DNA from: Nemertoderma westbladi
Lineage: Eukaryota > Xenacoelomorpha > Nemertodermatida > Nemertodermatidae
Length of the DNA stretch: 32,002 nt
Direction: 5' to 3'
NCBI GenBank assembly: GCA_032718475.1
Contig: JAUCBJ010008664.1
Span: 1-32,002, forward strand
A program made the position numbers and the translations under genes. Below are positions 11,431 to 20,560 of this stretch, one piece after another; within the stretch, counting starts at the first letter, position 1, and each line of letters starts with the position of its first letter. The notes below the pieces were generated by a model. It ran no database searches. It saw nothing but the letters and a program-made list of their open reading frames with translations, and was not told where the DNA came from.

Positions 11431-11898
11431 TCATCCACACTGGATCGAGGTCAGCGTCTCGGTGTCGACCAGTCGGTGACCTCTCAGGTCGACCAACAAG
11501 TTGTTGGCTCGGAGGAAGTCAGCTCCAAGGAGAGGCTGGGTGATGTCGGCGGTGGTGAACTCCCATTCAAACTCCCGAGTTTGTCTGCAGCAAAACAGTG
11601 CGGTATCCATAGGTCCGAATGGAAGTTTTGATGTGGTGTTGTGATTGTTGTGGATCATGGGTTGTTGGCATGGGCTGTTGTGATTCGTGCGAGTCGTTTC
11701 TGGAATCATGCTGACCTCGGCCCCAGTGTCCACTAAGAATCGTTGCCCGGAAGTGCAATCCAGGGCAAAAAGCAGCAGATCGGGGTGGCCGGCCGTGGCC
11801 GCTGCTACTGGCCGGCTGGAGCGTTTCCTGCGAAAGTGCAGGGTGGGCGGCACTGCATAGCATTGGTACCGAAGGTTCAATGGTGGTAACACCACTCA
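11431..11898 (-). pseudogene. gypsy aspartic protease remnant
   Basis: The active-site loop FLVDTGAEVSMIP lies near 11730-11700 and the second signature PLLGADFL near 11545-11525, as in retropepsins. The region is in the same frame as gag but separated from it by a TGA at about 11901-11899, which could be the natural gag stop or a mutation. The frame closes just before the RT frame, with a small shift between. Confidence 0.88.
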
Positions 11899-12528
11899 TC
11901 CTGTGCAGTTGCGGTTGAGGGTGCCGAGTTCATTGGCTTGGAGGCAGGGGTTCGAGTTGAGGTTGTCTTTCCGGTTTTTGGAAGCGCTTTTCATCCCGAC
12001 AACTACTGGTTTCGTAGCAGCGTGGGCGGAGAATGAGTTCAGCCGTGAAGTCACCCACAGCGTGTCAGCCCAGTCCGCGAGTCGGTCGAGGTCGCGAAAG
12101 TCCTCCTCGGCTAGTTAAAGGCGGATGTCAGCGGGCATCTGCCAGAGGAACACTTCCTCAAACAGCTGGCAGCTGTGGTTGTCACCAAGTAGTGCCTTCA
12201 TCTCGCTGAAAAGTTGAGAGGGACAGCGGTCACCGAGGCTGTTCAAATCCCAGAGCCGGGCAGCGCGGTCGCGGCGAGAAAGTCCGTAGGTCTTTAACAG
12301 CTTCGCCTTGATCGTGGTATACTGTTTGGTGGTGGGTGGGTTTCGAATGAGGTTGAGGAGTTGGCTGGTGGTGTCCTGGTCGAGGGCCCCCACCACTTAG
12401 TAATATTTAGTTTCCTCAGCAGTTATCCCCCAGTGGATGAACTGGGCCTTGGCCTGCTCGAACCACACATCCGGGTGTGTGGTCCAGAAGGTCGGCAGTT
12501 TGAGTGCAACTGCGTTGGCTTCAGCCAT
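11899..12528 (-). pseudogene. gypsy Gag remnant with in-frame stops
   Basis: Translation starts at the ATG at 12528-12526 with MAEANAVALKLP, then a WF...AQF-like segment typical of CsRn1 Gag. TAA stops interrupt it at 12399-12397 and 12117-12115 while the frame continues protein-like on both sides. The usual C-terminal CCHC zinc knuckle is not visible before the TGA. The product would form the particle shell; this copy cannot. Confidence 0.8.
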
Positions 12529-12601
12529 TGCCTTGCAGCACTAGGAAGATAGAAGGGGTGCAGTGTTCTAGGGCTAACTTTAAAATACGTTCAAAGTCAT
12601 T

Positions 12602-12610
12602 GGGTCACCA
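12602..12610 (-). other. Primer binding site, tRNA-Trp type
   Basis: On the minus strand TGGTGACCC follows the 5' LTR after one base. It matches the first nine bases of the PBS TGGTGACCCCGACGTG used by CsRn1/Kabuki elements. The next bases (AATGAC) have diverged. Confidence 0.8.
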
Positions 12611-12611
12611 T

Positions 12612-12727
12612 TGTTGTAACTTGTTGTTGCAACTCAATAACAATGAAGCACTACAGAATGGTACCTTTTATCTAATAGTATGTTTCGAGTCTGAGTAGAT
12701 TGCAGAATGTAATATATGGCCACCACA
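12612..12727 (-). repeat. 5' LTR of the gypsy element, internally deleted (116 bp)
   Basis: It matches both ends of the left LTR (TGTTGTAACTTGTTGTTGC... and ...GGCCACCACA) but lacks about 61 bp between GGTAC and TTTTATC. As the element's upstream LTR it would carry its promoter, pointing left, away from the caspase gene. Confidence 0.88.
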
Positions 12728-12824
12728 TTGCTATACTTTTTTAAATTAGCGATATTTATAAATTTAATTTATTACTCATATCGATTAAAACTGTCTTTAC
12801 AACTTATATTTATTATTATCCACA
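12728..12824 (+). promoter_or_regulatory. Short AT-rich gap, possible caspase promoter/5' UTR
   Basis: Only 97 bp separate the LTR edge from the ATG. It is AT-rich with TATAAATTTAAT at about 12755 and ends CCACAATGG, a favourable start context (A at -3, G at +4). If the gene has no upstream exon, its promoter must lie here or in the LTR. No specific element can be proven. Confidence 0.25.
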
Positions 12825-15617
12825 ATGGAATGTATAGAAGGTCCTTATCGAATAACAAGAAACGGACGTAAAATCTGCCTCATCATCAATATTACTAAAT
12901 ATCTCAATAGTTGCCGTGATAGAACCGATGGATCCCAACGTGATGCCGAACATATCAAGAAAGTATTTGGTGACCAGCTTCACTGTGAGGTTATGGAATT
13001 TAAACCAGAAAACAACGGTTTTATAACACGTGAGCATTTAGTTTCAGGAATGACCAGTTTTCGTAACAATGATTGTTTGAAGGATATTGAATGCCTATTC
13101 GTTTTTTTGATGAGTCACGGTTGTAGAGGTTCACTTATTTGTTCAGACCAGGAACAGGTTCCCATACGAGACGTTATTAACTTATTATCAAATGACTGCC
13201 TTTCTCTAAGATTACCGGTAGCAAAACCTCGAATATTTTTTGTGGAAGCTTGTCAATCAAATAATGCTGACTTTGATCAATATGATATTGATATATCTAG
13301 TCATAAATTCAATCACATTGCATTGGCTATGGGTTGCAGCCCAGGCGAAACACTGCCACTATACAATGATCAAGGTTCCCTTTTTATAAGTACGGTTTGC
13401 GGAATCATAAGTTATATAATACAAAACCATATACGTGGAGAAATTAAGACATTATTTGGGAAGCTAAAATCAGAACCAATATCGTACGGTCAAGAAGGTC
13501 AAATGATATCTCATCCACAAGTGACTGACAATTTACTGCACAACTTATTCCTTCTCGACTTTGTGCAGAGTGTTTCCAAATTTAGAATTGACAGTTTGTG
13601 TGAGGTACACTTTAATGGAGCTGAAAAATACCTGAAATGTGGAATTAATGGGATTGGCATTTTTGAAAAGTCCACAGAAGAAATTCTGCAACTACCAATC
13701 CCATCTCACCAAGGTTTAATTACGAGTTGCGCACTATCGCAAAGTAATAATAGAGTAGCAGGATGTTCACAGAATGGCGGTGTAGTTATCTGGGACATCG
13801 GTTGTTATCCACCGACAATATTGTATGACATTCCGCATTCTCAAATAATAATGAATATTGAGAATGAAAATCCAATCAATCAACCAGTACTCACCCCACG
13901 CAGAGCTGTCTTCAACCCAACCAATGATTCAATAATTGCAACATGCCATTGTGGTGGAAGCTGCACAATCATCCATCTTGGCAGTCAAAATATTTTACAA
14001 ATGACATGGAGATTGCACGATAATGGTGGTGTATTTGATATTGCTTACTCCCCAGATGGTACAAAACTGGCTTCATGTGCTGATAAATGGTTGACAATAT
14101 GGAATTTGGAAGGGGTGCCAATGGCTTTACCAAAAAAAATTGAAAGTCATTTTTTTGAAACTACATCACTTCTTTGTGTTAGATGGACACCTAACGGAAG
14201 ATATATGTTAACCACAAGTGAAGGGGAATTTACTGTTTATTGTTACGATATTGAAAGAAGAGAAATTGTCTGGAAGAAGCCAATAGACGCTACTCGTATT
14301 GCGATTCATGAATTTGGTAATATTTTGGCTGTTGGGGGAAGTTTGGGAATCTATCTACTGAAAACTGCTACAGGAGAACAACTTCGAAAAGTTAGTGAAA
14401 AGGAAAACGCTGCTCTCATTGGTTTAGAGTTCTTGGGAGGCAACCTTCTCATTGGTTGGAGTATTGGGCTGGTTCTAGAATATAATTTAGAAACAATATT
14501 ACAGACAAATGAAGCAAATCCACATTCAACATACGAAGTTGAACTCTCTCTCCAAAGTGACAATTTTAAAGGCTATTCTTCACATCTTGATGGACAAGAT
14601 GGAGAAATCAATAGTATTAAAGAAGGGTTCACAAATAAGGATAAACAAGTGGTTGGGAATGATACTGTAAAAGAATATTCTCCACATCCTGATAAACATG
14701 ATTCTGGAAGATTTAAAAATTGTTCTACACATGATGATGAACACTTTAATGAACCTAACAATGCTAAAGAATATTATACTCTTGACGATGAACATATTCT
14801 AGAAACTTCAGGGAATTTTCATTCTACATATAATGTAGAAGATGTTGTTGGAAGTGATATTGTTGAAAAAAGTTTTTCTCACCATTATAATCATTCTGAA
14901 TCACAAATTGAAAATCCAACCATGCTGTTGAAGGATGCTGATCGCATTCTGAGAATCAGAATGGTAGCAAACCATCTAAAGCGTCGCGATCTTAGACACA
15001 TTAATTTTCTCTGTTCTGATATGATCGATGAGAAGTGGTCAGATGAAATCGTTTCAGGACCAAAAGAGGTTTATGATCTAAGTCAAACAGGTTTAATCGC
15101 AGTGGACAACATGCACATTTTAGATATTCTTCTGTATATGGTGGAACGAAAAGATCTATTGGAATTATTGAATACGAATAGTGTAACAGTTAAAACTAGA
15201 TTACAACCTAGTCCCTTTAAATACTTCTCACCGTATCGCTGTCTACTTTATGAGGTGGCAAAGGACTTTGCAATGAAGGATTTCAGGGATTTTAAGAAGA
15301 TGTGTTGGACTCGCAATTTATTGATTACTCACTATTCTTGGGCTGATGTTACTGACACCATAGGACTAATTCGAATTCTAGAAAAGTCTAAAATCATTTC
15401 TGAGGACAATATATCCACACTTACTGAGTTTGTATCTGAAAAAGCAAATTTAGGAAAAACCCACAGTATGTTAGTCAAATACATAGATAGATTATCGTTA
15501 AAGAAACGTCACAAGGAAGATTGTCAACTGCATGAAGAGTTCCTCCAGGTGCCAGGGAACAAATCAGTAGATTCCCCAATAGTTAAGTCAGGTCAGGAGA
15601 TAAGCGAAAAGAGATAG
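12825..15617 (+). CDS. Caspase-WD40-DED-DED protein, 930 aa, single exon
   Basis: Residues about 1-245 are a C14 caspase domain. Arg31 and the TD/DA pattern match the R-x-G-T-D/D-A start of caspase p20, the catalytic His is His98 in FLMSHG, and the catalytic Cys is Cys143 in FFVEACQSN (usual QACRG). The small-subunit motif PG...GSLFIS starts at 173, but the substrate Arg position is Leu179. Residues about 257-565 form about seven WD40-like blades (VVIWDI, LTIWNL, YSPDG, WTPNG). Residues 566-702 are a polar repetitive linker. DED1 (about 703-785) has NFLCSDMI and ERKDLLELL, the latter an RxDL motif; DED2 (about 803-890) begins YRCLLYEV and resembles caspase-8 DED2. The protein probably acts in cytosolic death or immune signalling: propeller as sensor, DEDs as adaptor contacts, caspase as protease. 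Known caspase-8/10 have DEDs first and no propeller. The ATG has a good context and no intron is needed. Confidence 0.9.
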   Translation: MECIEGPYRITRNGRKICLIINITKYLNSCRDRTDGSQRDAEHIKKVFGDQLHCEVMEFKPENNGFITREHLVSGMTSFRNNDCLKDIECLFVFLMSHGCRGSLICSDQEQVPIRDVINLLSNDCLSLRLPVAKPRIFFVEACQSNNADFDQYDIDISSHKFNHIALAMGCSPGETLPLYNDQGSLFISTVCGIISYIIQNHIRGEIKTLFGKLKSEPISYGQEGQMISHPQVTDNLLHNLFLLDFVQSVSKFRIDSLCEVHFNGAEKYLKCGINGIGIFEKSTEEILQLPIPSHQGLITSCALSQSNNRVAGCSQNGGVVIWDIGCYPPTILYDIPHSQIIMNIENENPINQPVLTPRRAVFNPTNDSIIATCHCGGSCTIIHLGSQNILQMTWRLHDNGGVFDIAYSPDGTKLASCADKWLTIWNLEGVPMALPKKIESHFFETTSLLCVRWTPNGRYMLTTSEGEFTVYCYDIERREIVWKKPIDATRIAIHEFGNILAVGGSLGIYLLKTATGEQLRKVSEKENAALIGLEFLGGNLLIGWSIGLVLEYNLETILQTNEANPHSTYEVELSLQSDNFKGYSSHLDGQDGEINSIKEGFTNKDKQVVGNDTVKEYSPHPDKHDSGRFKNCSTHDDEHFNEPNNAKEYYTLDDEHILETSGNFHSTYNVEDVVGSDIVEKSFSHHYNHSESQIENPTMLLKDADRILRIRMVANHLKRRDLRHINFLCSDMIDEKWSDEIVSGPKEVYDLSQTGLIAVDNMHILDILLYMVERKDLLELLNTNSVTVKTRLQPSPFKYFSPYRCLLYEVAKDFAMKDFRDFKKMCWTRNLLITHYSWADVTDTIGLIRILEKSKIISEDNISTLTEFVSEKANLGKTHSMLVKYIDRLSLKKRHKEDCQLHEEFLQVPGNKSVDSPIVKSGQEISEKR

Positions 15618-15672
15618 GCGATAGTCGATAGGCGATAAGAGCTAAGCGATAGGCTATAAGAGGTAGGCGATC
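15596..15672 (+). repeat. Degenerate 7-8 bp tandem repeat across the caspase stop codon
   Basis: GATAAGC, GATAGGC and GATAGTC-like units run from the last six codons (EISEKR) through the TAG stop into the 3' flank. The unit carries TAG or TAA in several frames, so length change would barely extend the protein. Confidence 0.7.
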
Positions 15673-15871
15673 TGCACAACCCATCTCATATCTCAAGCCG
15701 ATCTCTCCATTTCAAACCTTTAGATTCCAATAATATGGAAATCGGTGCATCGGGAAATCTGGAATTACACATCCTTTAGTTCTTATTAAGTATCTGAAAA
15801 CTCATTTATTTCACCTTTATTACATTAATTTGAAATCAATTGATTTGATTGTGGACAATTTAAAATTTAAG
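15673..15871 (+). other. Caspase 3' flank
   Basis: AT-rich noncoding sequence with no AATAAA close to the stop. The first clear AATAAA is near 16128, inside the MITE-like element, which could supply the poly-A signal. No poly-A tail or flanking direct repeat of a retrogene was seen. Confidence 0.4.
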
Positions 15872-16223
15872 CCCCCCCCCCCCCCCCCCCCCCCCTCACT
15901 CGGAGCAACTCAGGTTTGGTACAACCTGTGTTTTAAGAAAGTACCTCGAGTGAGGGAGTCTGCAATAAGTTGCTGGATTCGGGACACTCTCAGCAACATT
16001 TGGCAACAAACGTATTAAGGACGTTTCTGTGTGAGGTAGTCAGAGACCTACCTAATATTATTTTAATGGTTTGCGTAGTTTTATAGTTTAATTAAAAGAC
16101 TGGAAACTTTTTAGCTATTTATTTTAAAATAAATTATTGTTATTCTTGAGAAAAAGGTTTCCCTCGTGTGAGGAGTCTAGCAACAAGTTGCAGAAACAAG
16201 TTGCTCCGTGTTAGGGGGAGGGG
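15872..16223. mobile_element. Putative MITE with C-run/G-run terminal inverted repeats
   Basis: The left end is 24 C followed by TCACTCGGAGCAACT (to 15910). The right end AGTTGCTCCGTGTTAGGGGG (16199-16218) is its imperfect reverse complement over about 20 bases. Inside are two related blocks (GAGTGAGGGAGTCTGCAATA at about 15949 and TGTGAGGAGTCTAGCAACAA at about 16167) and an inverted CAGGTT/AACCTG. There is no coding capacity. A target duplication is not clear. Confidence 0.5.
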
Positions 16224-18411
16224 CTAATTATTATGCAATAGGTGATGTACAGTATGTGGTGGCGGTTTATGGTTTAATCTAATTGTTTTTGCTGTTGAAT
16301 TAGGAAATAAATTTAAAAGTAAATAGTAATCGACTAGGGCTATTAAGATTAAGATTGAAATATTAAGGCATGGTCTATTAAGATTACGTTTTCACTTAAG
16401 AAGACACATAATTAAACATTATTCTGCATCACATTACTTAAAGGCAGGGTTCCGGAGTTGGAATGTTTAATAAATGAATAGGACTCCAAGTCCATAATTA
16501 AGCATTGTTTTGTAATCCTCATGTTTATCTTAGAAACCAATATGATGTATTCTCATTCAAAAATGAACGCATATACTGACAATGATTGTTGGAATTAAGC
16601 ATAATTCACATTTGAGTTTTTTTCAAATTAATTTAATTTTTGGTTTGGGAAAGATTTCGGCAAGAGACGGAGTCTTTTTTACGTCAGATTTGGAGTCTTC
16701 AAATTTTTCCAGGACTCCGGAAACTTTCTTATAGGAGTAATTTCTCCACCCTAGGCTTCTGTTCGCTGAGAAAATCATGGCAATATGAAGAAATGAACTC
16801 AAAAAGAGTTGACTCCATGAAAAAATCAAACGAGTTTAATTCGATTTATCGATGAACAAGAATTTTAAAAGTTAAATAAAGAAAAGTAAAGTTTTCTTCG
16901 GGTGTTACTCACCCGAAGGCCAGGGATTTCGAACAAAGTATTACGATTTAATTCCAATGCGGCCCCCAGAACTATAGGCCTACCCCCAGAGGAAACTCCA
17001 TACTCATTAGCTACTACTTCAGGGTGCAAGGCAGAGATGCGCCCTGGCTAGTCCATTTAAATCATTCTTGCCGAAGCGAAAACTACCCTTGCAAACCTCC
17101 AAAGAAATGTTAATTCAAGGCAATGGATTTAACCACTACAGCAAAGTGGGACACATTATTAGTAATTTTGTAGCATCAAACTCTGAGAAATTTAAAAAAC
17201 ATATACACATAGCTTTAATAAGATAATAATAACATAACATAAGATAATGACGATTTCAAGTTATCAAGTGTTAATTAAGCTTTACTCCTGTAAATGATAC
17301 GTAATTACTATATCTACAGGAGCAACCTGCGTAAATACACATTCGTTGGTACAGTACTTCGAGCAGTACAAGTCTAGATGAGCCTTAGCTTGCAGTATTA
17401 TTAGTGGATAAGGTCCAGGTCACTCCTACCAAAATTTAGATGATTCTGATAGTTGTTTCTATAATAATTATAGCTACTCCAAGTTTTCTCACAATTCGCC
17501 CCCTAGCGGACGACAGATGAACTATAGAACTTATACAGTATCTGTGTGTGGAATTTCTAAACTTTTGATAGACTACATTTGTATAAGTTTGCTTATTAGC
17601 GTTCAAACATTTTCCAACTACGACAACGACAGTAACGTAGCGTTCTCACCCACACGGCAGAGGCTTCTCAGAATCAACAAGCAAAATTCGGTATGGTATA
17701 GGGAAATCACCATTCTATCTGACAAACTGCTATGTTTCCGGTGTGATGGAAAATAATGTCAGTGATAGTGAGATTGAAACATCAAACGTCAGATAACATT
17801 TATTATAATGTCGGTATAAATAAAGGCACTTCTTTATCTACTTATGGCTTTATGTTTGCACGATACATCAGTTAGGCAAAGGGGTATATTGTGTATGTAA
17901 TGTACTCCATGGACTGGGTATATTATGGACTAAAGGGGTGATATTTTATGTCAATGACTATTCCGTTGTTAACCTTGTTAATATTTAATATAAAGGACCC
18001 CCTCAGAAATAAGCTGACAAGCTTTAGGGGATTTCCGATTCCCTGTATGTTAGATAAATATTATTATTAAATGTAATAATTACAATTGCTTTGTATTACA
18101 ATATTAGTGTAAGTACAGCATGTCACCCTTCGGCTCATTTTTTGTCGTTCTGTCATCCATATACCAAACGTGACACGCATAACTTCAAATTAAAGAGACC
18201 GTTATGACGTCACTGTTACATAAATGTACAGTAGGCGTAAAAACAATGAAGTTCTTAATTAATAGTAAACCTAACTCAATTACTATCTTTAAATGCTTGC
18301 CTACCACAAACTGGAATACACCATAGGCCTACCTTTTGTAAATATAATATATTATTTTAATAATTATTTAATCATCAGTAAATATATCATTTTACATTAT
18401 ATATTTAATGA
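16224..18411. other. Noncoding stretch with hairpin and repeat fragments
   Basis: No gene is recognisable. A perfect 9-bp hairpin CTTCGGGTG-TTACT-CACCCGAAG lies at 16896-16918, within a repeat fragment shared with about 7599-7632. Around 17995-18070 a segment ending in TTAGATAAATATTATTATTA resembles the 3' tail of a non-LTR retroposon, but this is weak. Short frames such as 17517-17756 have no recognisable features. Confidence 0.4.
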
Positions 18412-18541
18412 GGGGCGAGCGACGAAAGTAAGCGAGCTTAGCATACAGGTACCACTAACTCAATCGGTGTGTCTGTAGGGCGAGCAACGAAGTGAGTGAG
18501 CCTTAGCGTAGTGGTACCATTAATCAACCTGTCGTTCTGTC
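18412..18541. repeat. Two-copy tandem repeat, unit about 65 bp
   Basis: Both units begin GGGCGAGCRACGAA and run through an AGCGAGCTTAGC- or GTGAGCCTTAGC-like block and a GGTACCA centre. They start at about 18412 and 18478. The second leads directly into the CGTTCTGTCG start of the next repeat. Confidence 0.75.
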
Positions 18542-18690
18542 GCTTTTTTTGCGGTGTTCAATTTTGAACGTTAATAACTCGATCAATCCTCGATGAAATG
18601 TAACCAAACTTGGTACACAAATAGTCTGTCAAAAGTTTAGAAATTTTCCAAGTTGAATTTGCTTGGGGCCTTCGTGCAGCACCAGTGTAA
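18532..18690. repeat. Dispersed repeat, copy A
   Basis: This matches 20403-20560 with scattered differences over about 140 bp: CGTTCTGTCGC, TTAATAACTCGA, CCAAACTTGGTACACA, AAAAGTTTAGAAATTTTCCA. It ends GGGGCCTTCGTGCAGCAC, whose reverse complement resembles the start of copy B, pointing to inverted termini. Confidence 0.8.
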
Positions 18691-19782
18691 CTGTCTTACA
18701 GTTATAATAAATTTATTTATCCAAAATTATAACACTTGACATCAGCAGGTTGTTAGGAGACTAAATCAGCTGGGTTTCTGCAATTACAAATTACAGTACT
18801 GCAGTAATACCATTGTGGCCTGTCTGCCTGTACCGGTACTATACTCAATGTCAATCCCTGAATCAGGAATCCTGCAATCAGACAATACTGCAATACCATA
18901 CTGTATTCGGTGTTTTACGGTACTGGCTGACTGGTACCGGTACCGGTGCAGTGATTATAGTTCACGTATACTGGTACAGGACAGGCTGACAGGCCTCTGT
19001 AGGCCCTAATTAGCCATGCCTGCATGCTATGCACTGAAGTGCGGACTCCGGAGTGCTGGACTGTGGTCCTGAATTAGATTAGAGGGTCCGTTGGCGCCGT
19101 ACCGCCCTACTACTGTCAGACTGTAGAACCGGACTGGTAGCAACTGCCAACTACAGAACTACAGGTACGGTACCGGTACTGAACTACGACAGCACTATAC
19201 CGCATTTCTACGCTCCTGTCAGCGACGGAAGAAAATGAATTTCTTCATTTGCGGTTTCTACTCTTGTTAACGGTTAAATATGTTAATTAAAGACTATGTA
19301 TTGGTACGACCGACGGCACCGCACTGGCAACTGGTATAATCAGATGTAGATGTACATACCAATCTGCCAATACAACAATAGCAATAGGCCTACCCCTACC
19401 AACCATCCATCGACTCGGCAACTGCAACAATGGAAGTTATGTGGACTAACCAGCTGACCGGCATTCTAAGATCAGGTACCCACTACCAGAGTCTACCCAG
19501 CTGCCCAGAAAAGTGTTGGAATTGAAATCAAACAACTCACCACCAAGGCCGCCTCTGTCTGTTGACCTCGACTTTCGGTATCGCTGCCGCTACGGGCAAA
19601 CTGGACTAACCGTAACCGAGGATGAAATAATCCGGTTTTTTAATCTCACTCTGCCATCACCCAGTGCCCGGCGGTGTTGAAATTGACACGCATTGTACAA
19701 GCAGTAGGCCTATTGCTCCGAGTTTCCGGCTGGTCGGGTGCAACTACTGCATCTACATTGCCACACTATAACTCGGGCTCAT
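18691..19782. other. Noncoding, rich in GTACCGGTAC palindromes
   Basis: No gene is recognisable. From about 18790 to 19200 overlapping CTGCAGTA, GGTACCGG and TACTGTA-like words recur densely, with GTACCGGTAC or near forms at about 18830, 18933, 18939 and 19168. The rest is unremarkable. Confidence 0.5.
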
Positions 19783-20137
19783 GAGGAATGAGTGCTGCGT
19801 AGACTATATTCCTATAAACCAAAACCATACCTGGCTTCGCCTATTGAACGCATTATAAAGATCGTCAGTCTTCGTTTAGGAAAGATATTTAAATACAAAA
19901 CAGGACGAGCACAACGAGACTTATAATGAAGACGAGTACTGCGTTGACTATTATTATTATATAAACCACCTGGCTTCACATATTGAACGCATCCCTTGTT
20001 ATTATTATTATAAAGATCGTCAGCCTGCGTTTAAGAAATATTTTTAAATACAAAACAGGACGAACTCAACGAGGCTTATAATGAACGTACTGCGTTTATT
20101 ATATTCCTATAAACCACATGGCTTCGCATATTGAACG
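19783..20137. repeat. Tandem repeat, unit about 140-157 bp, 2.5 copies
   Basis: Shared blocks are TATAAAGATCGTCAG, ACAAAACAGGACGA, TATAATGAA...GTACTGCGT and TGGCTTCRCMTATTGAACG. The first copy is partial (to 19852), the second starts at 19854 and the third at about 20011. A further copy lies at 22656-22805. Confidence 0.85.
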
Positions 20138-20227
20138 TGCGATTGGAAATAAGTTTGTGCTACCCTTCCGCCCCGTCAGCCCGTGGGTGGTAGATTAGCG
20201 GTTATGTATTGGTTGGTGAGAAGGGGA

Positions 20228-20244
20228 GGGGGGGGGGGGGGGGG
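20228..20244. repeat. G17 homopolymer
   Basis: Seventeen consecutive G on the plus strand, preceded by GGGGA. It resembles the C runs elsewhere in the window and is prone to length change and sequencing error. Confidence 0.9.
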
Positions 20245-20374
20245 TGCAGATTTAAAGGGCTGAACACGTATTGTCCCCCTTTCTTTGATTGATTGGCGGT
20301 GTGGTTAAATTTCTCAAATACTTATTTTGTGATACAGTCGCTCAATTTTAATTTGTATCTCATAACTGGGCCTC

Positions 20375-20560
20375 GTGCTGCGTGAAGGCCCCACGAACGT
20401 GTCGTTCTGTCATTCTGTCGCTTTTTTTGCAGTGTTCAATTTTAAACGTTAATAACTCGACCAATCTTCGATGAAATCTATCCAAACTTGGTACACATGT
20501 TGTTTGGCAAAAGTTTAGAAATTTTCCAAGTTGAATTTTCGTGAGGCCTTCGAGAAGCTA
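20375..20560. mobile_element. MITE-like element, copy B of the dispersed repeat
   Basis: The left end GTGCTGCGTGAAGGCCCCACG and the right end CGTGAGGCCTTCGAGAAGC are imperfect inverted repeats around the same core as copy A (18532-18690). It has no coding capacity. A non-autonomous DNA transposon is the simplest reading; a target duplication was not confirmed. Confidence 0.5.

Larger units (their letters stand above)
8459..12727 (-). mobile_element. Ty3/gypsy LTR retrotransposon, CsRn1-like, decayed
   Basis: The element is 4.27 kb and read right to left. Its LTRs match each other at 8459-8635 and 12612-12727 and have TG...CA ends. A primer site abuts the 5' LTR and a G-run abuts the 3' LTR. 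Internal order is gag, protease, RT, RNase H, integrase, as in Ty3/gypsy. RT wording (KHGVEH, GPPVHA, GDYRRLNDAT, YLDD) and the tRNA-Trp type primer match the CsRn1 clade as I know it. Several frameshifts and stops interrupt the frames, so it is not autonomous. I could not find a matching 4-6 bp target duplication at the two outer edges. Confidence 0.92.

Noticed and set aside
8451-12735. Target site duplication of the gypsy element
   Set aside because: Left flank CTTAC and right flank TTGCT do not match, so none is annotated.
12825-15617. Bacterial or fungal contaminant metacaspase-WD40 gene
   Set aside because: The C-terminal tandem DED-like folds are a metazoan feature, and the gene sits between animal-type retroelements with the AT-rich codon use of the surrounding DNA.
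16880-17160. tRNA/SINE-like boxes (TAGTGGTTAAATCC and GTTCGAAATCC on the minus strand)
   Set aside because: The two boxes are more than 200 bases apart with no cloverleaf; too weak to call a tRNA or SINE.
17995-18070. Possible 3' tail of a non-LTR retroposon
   Set aside because: Only a general resemblance (TTAGATAAATATTATTATTA); no RT remnant upstream and no second copy in the window.
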